DNA of 19,384 nt, from positions 1 to 19,384 of the forward strand of contig JAIRYY010000154.1 of assembly GCA_031267485.1 (NCBI GenBank), read 5' to 3'. A program made the position numbers and the translations under genes. Below, piece after piece: positions 1 to 6,783 of the stretch; the stretch's first letter is position 1; each line of letters starts with the position of its first letter. The notes below the pieces were generated by a model. It saw only the letters and a program-made list of their open reading frames with translations, searched no databases and was not told where the DNA came from. The DNA comes from Tannerella sp. (GTDB lineage Bacteria; Bacteroidota; Bacteroidia; Bacteroidales; Tannerellaceae).

Positions 1-276
1 TTGGATAAACTTTCTGAAATTGACGATATATGTGGCCGTGATATAAAGAATGCAGTCGTAAAAGCGGCAATTAAAACTGCGATTGACGGCGAAGAGTTGA
101 TAAAACAAGTAACGCTCGAAACTGCCATCAAGGATATTATTGATTCGAATAATGAAATCAAGAAACGGATGCCGCAGAAATTGTCGTCTGAAGAAAAAAC
201 AGAAATCGAAAAGAAGTTAAGCGCAAAATTGAAGGAGAAAGAAAAGAAAAATTACTCACGTACAAATGTAACATGA
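1..276 (+). CDS. AAA+ ATPase, C-terminal end (partial)
   Basis: This is the last 91 codons or so of a gene that begins before the window; the TTG at base 1 is probably internal. The segment CGRDIKNAVVKAAI followed by ALETAI-like helix residues (here TLETAIKDI) resembles the C-terminal helical lid of AAA+ ATPases of the FtsH/SpoVK/Cdc48 type, where the GRDI stretch carries the sensor-2 region. The last 40 residues are highly charged and lysine-rich and probably form a helix. Walker A and B motifs would lie upstream and are not visible. The stop codon overlaps the start of the next gene (ATGA at 273-276), so the two are probably translated together. The class call is inference from a short segment. 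Confidence 0.6.
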   Translation: MDKLSEIDDICGRDIKNAVVKAAIKTAIDGEELIKQVTLETAIKDIIDSNNEIKKRMPQKLSSEEKTEIEKKLSAKLKEKEKKNYSRTNVT

Positions 277-578
277 TTTCAGATGTAATCTTAAAAAACA
301 AAATGTTTTACGTTCTCAATGAACAAAACAGGGAATTTTCGCACGAATGGGAAAGTTCAGTAGGGAAACTGTTGGGATTCAGTTCAGGTTTCATGCTGTT
401 TCTCAAAAACAGGATGTATTACACCCGTGATGAAAAATTCAAAGAAATTGCTCACGATTGGGAATCTTCACTGGGAGATTTCAGAAATGTTTCGGGCAAA
501 TCAATTAATTTTGAGAAGAACAAGATGATTTACACGAGAGACGTCAAACTCAAGGAAATAAGCCGTCGCTGGAAATGA
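273..578 (+). CDS. Small protein of 37-residue repeats, unknown function
   Basis: The protein has 101 residues and no family I recognise. It consists of almost three copies of one unit with a period of exactly 37 residues, starting near residues 7, 44 and 81. Each begins with KN+M-aromatic-Y and continues with an acidic/basic stretch ending in WESS-hydrophobic-G; the third copy stops after its tryptophan. Examples are KNRMYYTRDEKFKEIAHDWE and KNKMIYTRDVKLKEISRRWK. There is no signal peptide or membrane segment. The start overlaps the stop of the AAA+ gene by four bases, implying translational coupling and a possible role as partner or substrate adaptor of that ATPase, which is inference. A further copy of the repeat is not visible downstream. 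Confidence 0.7.
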   Translation: MISDVILKNKMFYVLNEQNREFSHEWESSVGKLLGFSSGFMLFLKNRMYYTRDEKFKEIAHDWESSLGDFRNVSGKSINFEKNKMIYTRDVKLKEISRRWK

Positions 579-771
579 TTGTTTGTAAAGTATTCCGTTA
601 CCGGTGAATGGAAGTCATAGCATCGTGCTTTTCCCAACAGTAGCCATATCCTTGAAAACCCGGCTAAATCTTTTTTTGAGGTGCCATGAAAAATATCGAC
701 CGTTTGCAACGGATAAGATAAAAAGAGTTTATAAGGGAAGGAAAAAGTAGGCAAAGCCAAGTGCGGAGAGA

Positions 772-1116
772 TTGTTGGAAACGATATCAAGGATGTTAGT
801 ACCGGAGTCAATATTGGCGGATTTTGATATTTATGGTGCGAAGGAAACGTCCACTCTCTGGACAATAGAGATGCGGAAAAAAGAGGGTTGGGTACCGAAA
901 GAATTACAGAACTGTCCGGATGTGGTATTTGACGACTACTGTAATCCTATTGACACATTGAGTCACAGTTTTGTTTGTAAGCCCATCTATTTGCGGATTT
1001 ACCGACGACGTTACAAGTAAAGCAACCGGGATGTTCATTTCAGTAACGCGTATGATTTCACACTGCAGGGAGTAAGAATAGTACCGGAATTGGGAATTTT
1101 TAAAAGGAGAAAATAA
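772..1116 (+). pseudogene. ISAon1-type transposase N-terminal protein, degenerate remnant
   Basis: The reading frame opens with LLETISRMLVPESILADFD and continues to IYLRIYRRRYK, the pattern of the short N-terminal protein that accompanies ISAon1-family transposases in Bacteroidota. A TAA at 1018-1020 interrupts it. The same frame then continues with recognisable family sequence (HFSNAYDFTLQGV, VPELGIF) to a second stop at 1114-1116, so the TAA is a nonsense mutation. The second transposase gene, which carries the catalytic domain, is absent: bases 1117-1256 hold only short open stretches and no identifiable gene. I found no clear terminal inverted repeats in 579-771 or 1117-1256. The family call is from remembered sequence pattern. 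Confidence 0.65.
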
Positions 1117-1256
1117 CCTGAGTTTTGGATAAGTAGGAGTTACAGGTATAGATAGAAGGTAAAACCGAAACCATCAGTCAAAAACTTTCCGCCCTCTGTC
1201 GCGAAGGCAACAAGGGAAATAACGGTTTTTCAGGATAGCGTCATTGCATCAACTTT

Positions 1257-2666
1257 TTACTGCACCGGATTGTATGTTACTTCTGCAAGTGACATACGAT
1301 TGAAGTAAGTTGCGGCATTTTGTCCGGCTATTCTTCCGAATACAATAATGTTTGTTATGGAATTGCCCCCCAATCTGTTCGCCCCGTGTATCCCTCCGGT
1401 TACTTCTCCGGCAGCAAAAAGACCGGCAATGATTTTATTTTCATTGTCAATAACTTCCGCATTTCCGTTAATTTTTATTCCTCCCATTGTGTAGTGTATG
1501 GCAGGAGTCACCTCCACGGCATAAAAGGGCGCCTGTTTGAGAGGTTGGATTCTTGGCCTTCCAAATTCATTATCTGTTCCATCTTTTGCTAACAAATTAT
1601 ACTTGGCTACAGTGTTTTCCGTTTCGGCAATATTCATGCCGGTTTTTGCTGCCAAGTCACCGATAGAAGCCGCTTCCGTAACATATCCCTCCGAAATATA
1701 CTGATTGGCCAATTTCATTTTTTGAGCGATTGCCGAGTCAAAAATTAAAAAAGCGGTCTTGCTTTCGTTTTCCAAAATAGCTTTAGAAACAACATCGCGC
1801 GTCGAAGTTTCATTTACAAAACGTCGGCCATCGTGATTGATAAGAATAGCTCCCGCACTCCGCATGCCTTCAGTTATGGTTGTCTGCCGTCCTGCAACTA
1901 CAGTCGGATGGGTTTGTATTTGTTCCATATCGACTAAGGCAACATTCAAGTTTTCCACCAGCTGAAGCGCATCGCCGGTCGTTCCCTGCTGATTAGTCGT
2001 GGCAAAACCTTCTAATGCGGGATTGTGTTTAATTACCAGTTTTTTATTTGCCCCGAAACCTCCGCTAGCTATGATAACTGCTTTTGCATGAATATGATAG
2101 CGTTTTCCGTTCGCTGCTTCAACTTCAATGCCACTGATTTTATTCTTTTCCGTTAATATTGCTATCGCTTTGGTATTCAAGCGGAGATCGACGCTCAGCA
2201 GTTCGCAGTTCTTTTTAAGTATATCGACTAAGCGCGAGCCAAAAGTAACATGGTTTTCGTCAAGACTCCTTATGTTTGCTTCCAATCCGGCAACCCATCC
2301 GGGTATTTCAATCGATTTTGAAGCGAGAATCCTGACTAGTTCAGGATTATTCAGGTTATGCCCTCCTTCCATTGTATGATTGAAAAAGGCCTCAATGCTT
2401 TCTTCTTCTGTCATACCCTTTTCCGATCTGGCCGTACTCATGCCATTTGCTGAATTTGTATTTCCTCCGGCAGATGAGTTTTTCTCAACGACAATAACCT
2501 TGACACCTTTGCTTGCAACTTCAATAGCGGCGGAAAGACCGGCGCCGCCAGAACCGATAATGACGACATCGGTTTTTACATCGCCGGTTGTATCCGGGAC
2601 ATTGAGTAAAACTCCGGTTAGCGTTACAACGAAAATGGCGCTTATTATCACAATTGTTTTTTTCAT
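1257..2666 (-). CDS. Exported fumarate-reductase-type flavoprotein (flavocytochrome c family, no haem domain)
   Basis: The 469-residue protein starts at MKKTIVIISAIF, which gives a normal hydrophobic signal or anchor and begins four bases after the transporter stop; an upstream in-frame start would add 26 residues unlike the family. FAD binding is shown by VVIIGSGGAGLSAA (residues 34-47) and VVEKN. Counterparts of the soluble fumarate reductase active site are present: IQTHPT, the general-acid arginine in STRD, HYTMGG and NRLGGNS. These retain the pattern of fumarate reductase rather than clearly that of urocanate reductase, but substrate cannot be fixed. There is no CxxCH haem motif and no covalent-FMN domain, so electrons must come from a separate partner, probably in the periplasm. 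It is the last gene of a three-gene operon. Confidence 0.85.
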   Translation of the reverse strand: MKKTIVIISAIFVVTLTGVLLNVPDTTGDVKTDVVIIGSGGAGLSAAIEVASKGVKVIVVEKNSSAGGNTNSANGMSTARSEKGMTEEESIEAFFNHTMEGGHNLNNPELVRILASKSIEIPGWVAGLEANIRSLDENHVTFGSRLVDILKKNCELLSVDLRLNTKAIAILTEKNKISGIEVEAANGKRYHIHAKAVIIASGGFGANKKLVIKHNPALEGFATTNQQGTTGDALQLVENLNVALVDMEQIQTHPTVVAGRQTTITEGMRSAGAILINHDGRRFVNETSTRDVVSKAILENESKTAFLIFDSAIAQKMKLANQYISEGYVTEAASIGDLAAKTGMNIAETENTVAKYNLLAKDGTDNEFGRPRIQPLKQAPFYAVEVTPAIHYTMGGIKINGNAEVIDNENKIIAGLFAAGEVTGGIHGANRLGGNSITNIIVFGRIAGQNAATYFNRMSLAEVTYNPVQ

Positions 2667-2670
2667 GCTC

Positions 2671-3879
2671 TTATCTGTCGATTGTAAGCTTTTCCCCCTC
2701 GGACTTGGCGACCAACACGGCGACGCAGGTATCGCCGTAAACATTCACAGCCGTGCGCATCATGTCTAAGATACGGTCTACGCCAATCACCAAACCGATG
2801 CCCTCCAGCGGAAGCCCGACGACGTTCAGTATCAGCGCCATCATTACTAACGCCGCCATTGGGATGCCGGCGGCGCCTATGGCGCACAGCAGCGAGGTGA
2901 AGACGACCAGGATCTGCTGCAGGAACGTGAGTTCTATTCCGTACGCCTGCGCAATGAAGATAACGGCGACACATTCCAGCAGGGCTGTTCCGTCCATGTT
3001 GATTGCCGCACCCAGAGGAATGGTGAAATTCGTTATTTTGGCGGAAATGCCGTCTTTATGTTCCACGGCATGCAGGGTGAACGGGAGGGTTGCGCCGGAT
3101 GATGCCGTTGAAAACGCGGTGATCAGGGGTGTCGACATGTTTTTCAAATGCTGCAGCGGTTTTACATGACAACCGAACCGCAACAGCAACGGAAGCCAGA
3201 CGAACGTGTGAATGGCCAAACCGGCGGCAACCGTCAGGACATACATCAGAATGGTTTGTATCAATGCAAGGAAATCGGCTGTCGTGCCGAACTGCCGGAC
3301 TACGATTGCAAAGATTCCGACGGGGGAAAACCGGATGATTATATGGGTTATCTGTAGCGTGAGTTCCAGTCCTCCTCTGAAAAAGCGCGTCAGCGACAGT
3401 TTGCTTTCGGCGGAGATTCTCGGGAGGGTCAGTCCCGTCAGGAACGCAATCAGGATAACCGGAAGCGTGTTATTTTGCGTGAAAGCGTAGAAAATGTTTT
3501 TCGGGATGAATCCGGCGATAATATCCGCGGGTGACGATGCCGCCGGATTGTCGGGCAGAACGGCTGCATCGCCAACCTGTACATTGCTTCCGGGTTCAAT
3601 CAGATTGACCAGAAACAGTCCGGTAAAAATAGCGATGACCATGGTCAGTACGTAATATGCCATCGTTCTGGCGCCTAATCTTTTCAATTCCGCGCCTGTC
3701 TCCCGCAATCCTGAAATGCTGCCGACGATGGAAAAGAAGATAACCGGAACGATCAGCATGCTCAGGGCGTTCATGAACAAATCGCCTATCCAGGAGATAT
3801 AGGGAGTTATTTCGGGAAACAGAATGCCGGAGACCACGCCGAGCGCCAGAGCCAAAAATATTTGCCAGTGTAATTTCAT
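2671..3879 (-). CDS. DAACS-family dicarboxylate/acidic amino acid:cation symporter
   Basis: The 402-residue integral membrane protein belongs to the GltP/DctA/SstT family. Its opening segments (FLALALGVVSGILFP) are hydrophobic helices. Three family signatures occur in order in the C-terminal half: the serine-rich SSGATLP of hairpin 1, NMDGTAL of helix 7, and VDRILDMMRTAVNVYGD of helix 8. In characterised homologues the arginine in that last motif (here DMMRT) contacts the side-chain carboxylate of aspartate or glutamate, and neutral amino acid carriers replace it, so an acidic substrate such as aspartate, glutamate or a C4-dicarboxylate is inferred. It lies four bases from each neighbour, after the PLP enzyme gene and before the flavoprotein gene, so all three are almost certainly co-transcribed. 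Confidence 0.9.
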   Translation of the reverse strand: MKLHWQIFLALALGVVSGILFPEITPYISWIGDLFMNALSMLIVPVIFFSIVGSISGLRETGAELKRLGARTMAYYVLTMVIAIFTGLFLVNLIEPGSNVQVGDAAVLPDNPAASSPADIIAGFIPKNIFYAFTQNNTLPVILIAFLTGLTLPRISAESKLSLTRFFRGGLELTLQITHIIIRFSPVGIFAIVVRQFGTTADFLALIQTILMYVLTVAAGLAIHTFVWLPLLLRFGCHVKPLQHLKNMSTPLITAFSTASSGATLPFTLHAVEHKDGISAKITNFTIPLGAAINMDGTALLECVAVIFIAQAYGIELTFLQQILVVFTSLLCAIGAAGIPMAALVMMALILNVVGLPLEGIGLVIGVDRILDMMRTAVNVYGDTCVAVLVAKSEGEKLTIDR

Positions 3880-3883
3880 CCCG

Positions 3884-5077
3884 TCATTCAGATGATTCGA
3901 TGTTATCCAGATATTTGTATCCGCTGCCGGTGTTTAACAGTAAAACCGTTTCGCCGTCTTTTATCCATCCCGATTGATTCAGCGCTTTGCAGGCGTGCCA
4001 CAGGGCTGCCCCTTCGGGAGCAGGCAGTATGCCCTCGCGGGAGGCCAGCTCGCGCAGAGCCGCCAGGATCTCCGTGTCGGAGACGCTGACCGCATTTCCG
4101 TTGCTCTCCCGCAACACCTGCAGAATTACTTTGTCGGCATACGGCTTGGGGACGCGCAACCCGTTGGCGACCGTAAAGCCGCTGTCCCTGTAGGCGGAAC
4201 GGCTTTCGTTGTTGTGAAAAGCCGTGCAAATCCCGTTGCAGCTGTCACTTTGCACGGCAACCATCCGCGGGCGTTTGCCGCCAATCCAGCCTAACTGTTC
4301 CAGTTCGTTGAACGCTTTCCAGATGCCGATGATTCCCGTTCCGCCTCCTGTCGGGTACAGGATGACGTCGGGGAGCGTCCAGTTCAGCTGTTCGGCAATC
4401 TCGTAGCCCATCGTTTTTTTCCCCTCGAGACGGTACGGTTCTTTCAGGGTGGACACGTCGAACCAGCCGTTTTTTTCCGCCAATGCATGTGCAATCTTGC
4501 CGCAATCGCTGATGTTCCCGTCGATTTCGTTCACCTCGGCGCCAAACAGGCGGGCTTCGGCCTTGAAAGCCGACGGGGTGAGTCGGGGCATGAAAATATG
4601 CGCTTTCAATCCGGCGCGCGCCGCATAAGCCGCCAAAGCGCCGCCGGCATTGCCTGCCGTCGGAATGACGAAAGCCTCCACTCCCAGTTCCTTTGCTTTC
4701 GATACGGCGACGCTCAATCCGCGTGCCTTGAACGAGCCGGTCGGATTATTCGACTCGTCTTTCAGCAAAACCTGTTTGCCGGGCGTATATTTTTCCAGAT
4801 TCGGCAACGGCAGGATGGGCGTAAAACCTTCGCCCAGGCTGACGATGTTCCGCTCGTCGTACACGGGCAGGAACTCCCTGTACCGCCAGAGGTTTGCGGG
4901 ACGGTCTTTCAACGCTTCCCGCGTCAGCGTACAGGAAGCAAAATCATAATGAGAAGAAAGAATGGACAGGCACGTTTCGTCCCTGCAGATAAATTGAATC
5001 TGATGCCGGTCGTGCGACTTGCCACATTCCACACAGTCCAGACGGGAAAAAAGGCTTTGAGTTCTGTTTCTTTCCAT
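3884..5077 (-). CDS. Threonine-synthase-like PLP enzyme (fold type II)
   Basis: This 397-residue protein has the layout of the threonine synthase/cysteate synthase branch of fold type II PLP enzymes. An N-terminal cysteine pair set (Cys15, 18, 31, 36) resembles the family's zinc-ribbon-like start, though the second pair is spaced Cx4C rather than CxxC. The PLP lysine is Lys117 in PTGSFKARG. PTAGNAGGA and PTGGGTGIIG match the substrate and PLP-phosphate loops, and LNTGSGYK lies near the end. Real threonine synthase would act on O-phosphohomoserine, but its neighbours are a transporter and an exported reductase rather than thrA/thrB, so a catabolic role on an imported amino acid is equally possible. 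I therefore leave the symbol blank. It heads the operon; its leader has an unusual promoter. Confidence 0.8.
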   Translation of the reverse strand: MERNRTQSLFSRLDCVECGKSHDRHQIQFICRDETCLSILSSHYDFASCTLTREALKDRPANLWRYREFLPVYDERNIVSLGEGFTPILPLPNLEKYTPGKQVLLKDESNNPTGSFKARGLSVAVSKAKELGVEAFVIPTAGNAGGALAAYAARAGLKAHIFMPRLTPSAFKAEARLFGAEVNEIDGNISDCGKIAHALAEKNGWFDVSTLKEPYRLEGKKTMGYEIAEQLNWTLPDVILYPTGGGTGIIGIWKAFNELEQLGWIGGKRPRMVAVQSDSCNGICTAFHNNESRSAYRDSGFTVANGLRVPKPYADKVILQVLRESNGNAVSVSDTEILAALRELASREGILPAPEGAALWHACKALNQSGWIKDGETVLLLNTGSGYKYLDNIESSE

Positions 5078-5080
5078 ATT

Positions 5081-5105
5081 TTGTTGTTAATTCTTCGAAT
5101 ACGAC
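5081..5105. repeat. Scar matching the 3' end of the PstS-like gene (copy 1)
   Basis: Bases 5081-5104 match 5624-5647 with a single difference. The second copy is the last codons and stop of the PstS-like gene (encoding SYSKN then TGA). In this copy the same codons read SYSKN then TAA, although no PstS-like gene surrounds them; it lies in the leader of the PLP-enzyme operon. It looks like the residual tail of a deleted duplicate. Confidence 0.7.
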
Positions 5106-5120
5106 TTTAAATTTCGGCGA

Positions 5121-5128
5121 CAAAGATA
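5121..5128 (-). promoter_or_regulatory. Bacteroidota -7 element of the PLP-enzyme operon promoter
   Basis: Read on the minus strand the octamer is TATCTTTG, a full match to TAnnTTTG, about 44 bases upstream of the PLP-enzyme start codon. The expected -33 position, 19 bases further up, reads TTTT rather than TTTG and falls at the edge of the 5149-5170 palindrome. The same octamer, at the same distance from a near-identical palindrome, precedes the PstS-like gene. Confidence 0.65.
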
Positions 5129-5144
5129 TGATAATATTATCATA
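5127..5144. promoter_or_regulatory. Perfect 18-bp palindrome between -33 and -7 (putative operator)
   Basis: The sequence TATGATAATATTATCATA is its own reverse complement. It occupies most of the spacer and touches the -7 octamer, a position where a bound protein would block RNA polymerase. Its half-sites resemble the Fur/PerR half-site TGATAAT but lack the usual central base, so the identity of any regulator is open. The sister promoter at 6756 has no such palindrome. Confidence 0.5.
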
Positions 5145-5148
5145 AAAA

Positions 5149-5170
5149 AAATACCACATTAATGGTATTT
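5149..5170. promoter_or_regulatory. 22-bp shared operator-like palindrome, copy 1
   Basis: Structure is AAATACCAC, four bases (ATTA), then ATGGTATTT, a nine-base inverted repeat with one mismatch. It differs by one base from the copy at 6784-6805. It ends exactly 20 bases from the -7 octamer and covers the -33 position. Its centre is estimated at about -42, a typical position for a class II activator such as a Crp/Fnr protein, though repression is also possible. Confidence 0.6.
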
Positions 5171-5250
5171 CCCCAATCCTGTAACCGTGCCGGAGACAAA
5201 GTTTATTGATTCGGATAGCCCGGCTACCGGTTCAGGCGTTGTTTCCCGGT

Positions 5251-5544
5251 TTATTCTACGGGGAATATCAAATGGCGGATGCCACAGCATCCGGGTAGAG
5301 AGTCCGTTTTTAACTCGAACCACCCGTCCGGATCCGTCGCCGTACCTGTCCCGGCTTTTGCGCCGCTAACGACGACGTTTGCTCCGACAATCGTCTCGCC
5401 ACTGTTTTCGTCAATTACTTTTCCCTGTATCGTAATATTTTTTTGCGCCTGAACAAGGCCTCCTAAAACGAATGGAAAAAAAATAATCTGCAAAAATCGC
5501 AGAAATTGTTTGCAATTTCTGCGAAAAAACAATAATTTTGCCAT
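5251..5544 (-). pseudogene. SusC-type TonB-dependent receptor, N-terminal fragment
   Basis: The 97-residue frame begins with a basic, hydrophobic signal peptide ending near GGLVQAQ, then enters the carboxypeptidase-regulatory-like domain of SusC/RagA receptors (ITIQGKVIDENSGETIVGAN, then ATDPDGWFEL). Family proteins are around 1000 residues, with a TonB box, plug and 22-strand barrel after this domain. Here the sequence loses similarity after about residue 84 and stops at 97, and no plug or barrel is encoded downstream: bases 5171-5250 hold nothing recognisable. It follows the PstS-like gene in the same direction, so the pair was probably an uptake operon before a deletion removed the receptor body. 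Confidence 0.75.
5497..5524. repeat. 12-bp perfect hairpin inside the receptor fragment
   Basis: On the plus strand TCGCAGAAATTG and CAATTTCTGCGA flank a four-base TTTG loop. The hairpin lies within the codons for the signal peptide (RRNCKQFLR) of the truncated receptor. In the minus-strand transcript it is followed by ATTTTTG, so it could act as a weak terminator or could sequester the early coding region. Confidence 0.55.
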
Positions 5545-5565
5545 GTCTAAATAATTTTTTTGGAT

Positions 5566-5617
5566 GAAGTATCCCTTGATACCAATTGCTGTCGGATAAA
5601 AGGGATACTTCTTTTTT
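5566..5617 (+). terminator. Strong stem-loop between PstS-like gene and receptor fragment
   Basis: GAAGTATCCCTT and AAGGGATACTTC form a perfect 12-bp stem around a 22-base loop. Six T follow on the plus strand (5612-5617), giving intrinsic-terminator form in that direction, but no plus-strand gene needs it. In the minus-strand operon the same stem would sit in the RNA between the PstS-like gene and the receptor start, where such structures usually lower or stabilise differential expression. Orientation of function is uncertain. Confidence 0.55.
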
Positions 5618-5629
5618 ATGATGTTGTTG

Positions 5630-6565
5630 TCAATTCTTCGAATACGATAAATACGCTTTGCTGTCGTCCAGATGTTCTTTCTGATTGGTCAGGGTTTTGT
5701 TATCCAAAGTCAGGAATCCGTATTCATGATTGTATTGCTGTCCGTGTTCCAGAATCCAGTTTACGAAATTCACCACCTCCTTGTTGCCGGAATACGCTGC
5801 CGGTATTTGCAGCCCGAAGTTCCCGACCGGTATCGTTTCTATCTTCGATTCTTCGAGCAGGGAAATCAGCCGGTCGATATTGTACGATTCGAAAGCCTCT
5901 TTCTGCTTCGACTTCAACTGGAGCGGAACCAGGGAAATGCCTGATTTCAACTGCCGCGACGTCAGGTCGAACACATAATTCAACGTATTGAACGTGATGC
6001 CCTGTTCATCTTTCTGTATGGCGGTGATCAGGTAAATCTCATCTCCGAAAATCCGTTTTCCCCTGATTCTTTCGGGCGTCTGATCGAAATATTCCGCCAG
6101 CGCCCGGGTCGTCGACGATTCGCTGTCGCGGGAATAAATGGTCGCCGTATATTTGGATTTTTCGTCGGGATCAAAATCCTCATCCAAAGCGTCCTTCTCG
6201 AAAACCAGATCAATCAGATCCCTTTTCTTCAGTCCTTTGGCCGCCTTTTCCAGCAGCGGATTCTGCGCGTTGCTGACGGGAAGGAGCGCATACCGGCCCA
6301 CATAAACGATCTGTTCATTCCGGATGCTGTTTTCGGAAAACGAATGGACGATCACCGACAGGTCCGAAACGTCTTTGTCCTGCGACGTGCTTAATTCCAG
6401 GTGAATCGGGGACTGAGGATTTACCTTTTTGTATTCCGCAAGCCATTTTTCAACGATGGGATATACGAATTTTGTTCCTTCTATGCGGATTTCCTGAGCG
6501 AAAGCGACGCCGGAAAAAAGTGTGAGAGAAAGGACTGCTGCTATTTTTAAAACTGTTTTTTTCAT
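5630..6565 (-). CDS. PstS-like periplasmic substrate-binding protein
   Basis: The 311-residue protein starts MKKTVLKIAAVLSLTLFSG and has a clear signal peptide with likely cleavage after AFA, before QEIRIEG. It fits the PBP-like (PstS) superfamily: IRIEGTKFVYPIVEKWLAEY near the N-terminus, a central YSRDSESSTTRAL at the place where PstS proteins carry the anion-binding SGSG-type loop, and QIPAAYSGNKEVVNFVNWIL near the end. No pstC, pstA or pstB genes are adjacent; instead a TonB-receptor fragment follows. In Bacteroidota such stand-alone binding proteins often accompany outer-membrane receptors. The ligand, probably an oxyanion or a small organic anion, cannot be assigned. It has a long leader with a small ORF and an operator-like palindrome. 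Confidence 0.8.
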   Translation of the reverse strand: MKKTVLKIAAVLSLTLFSGVAFAQEIRIEGTKFVYPIVEKWLAEYKKVNPQSPIHLELSTSQDKDVSDLSVIVHSFSENSIRNEQIVYVGRYALLPVSNAQNPLLEKAAKGLKKRDLIDLVFEKDALDEDFDPDEKSKYTATIYSRDSESSTTRALAEYFDQTPERIRGKRIFGDEIYLITAIQKDEQGITFNTLNYVFDLTSRQLKSGISLVPLQLKSKQKEAFESYNIDRLISLLEESKIETIPVGNFGLQIPAAYSGNKEVVNFVNWILEHGQQYNHEYGFLTLDNKTLTNQKEHLDDSKAYLSYSKN

Positions 6566-6600
6566 TGCTTATATTATTATATGTTATTGAATTGAATAAA

Positions 6601-6729
6601 TTATCGGGAAAAATGCGCATCAAAGACATGCGCGGGACGGAAGAATACGCACCGCTGACATCGGCCGGCTTCGGACAGAAGCGGAAGCATCAGTTTTTTT
6701 TTGATTAATTTTGAATGTATAGATGACAT
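6601..6729 (-). CDS. Possible 42-codon leader peptide upstream of the PstS-like gene
   Basis: An ATG at 6729 opens a 42-codon frame ending 35 bases before the PstS-like start. It lies wholly within the predicted leader, starting roughly 20 bases after the expected transcription start from the promoter at 6756. The peptide is basic at the N-terminus (LIKKKLMLPLL) and ends GRCQRCVFFRPAHVFDAHFSR in two parts: GRCQRC with two cysteines two residues apart, then VFFRPAHVFDAHFSR. Codon use looks like that of real genes. I do not recognise a family. A regulatory leader peptide sensing translation, possibly of cysteine or arginine codons, is inference; a chance ORF remains possible. Confidence 0.4.
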   Translation of the reverse strand: MSSIHSKLIKKKLMLPLLSEAGRCQRCVFFRPAHVFDAHFSR

Positions 6730-6755
6730 AGTCCAAAAATGTTTGATTACGGGGA

Positions 6756-6763
6756 CAAAGATA
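6756..6763 (-). promoter_or_regulatory. Bacteroidota -7 element of the PstS-like gene promoter
   Basis: The minus strand reads TATCTTTG, identical to the element at 5121-5128. The -33 position reads TTTC and is overlapped by the palindrome at 6784-6805. The start codon is about 190 bases downstream, leaving a long leader that contains the 42-codon ORF. Confidence 0.65.
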
Positions 6764-6783
6764 CGGCGTTGTTTTCCTCGTGG

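Noticed and set aside
2667..2744. 26-residue N-terminal extension of the flavoprotein
   Set aside because: It would overlap the symporter gene in another frame and would hide the signal peptide that begins at MKKTIVII.
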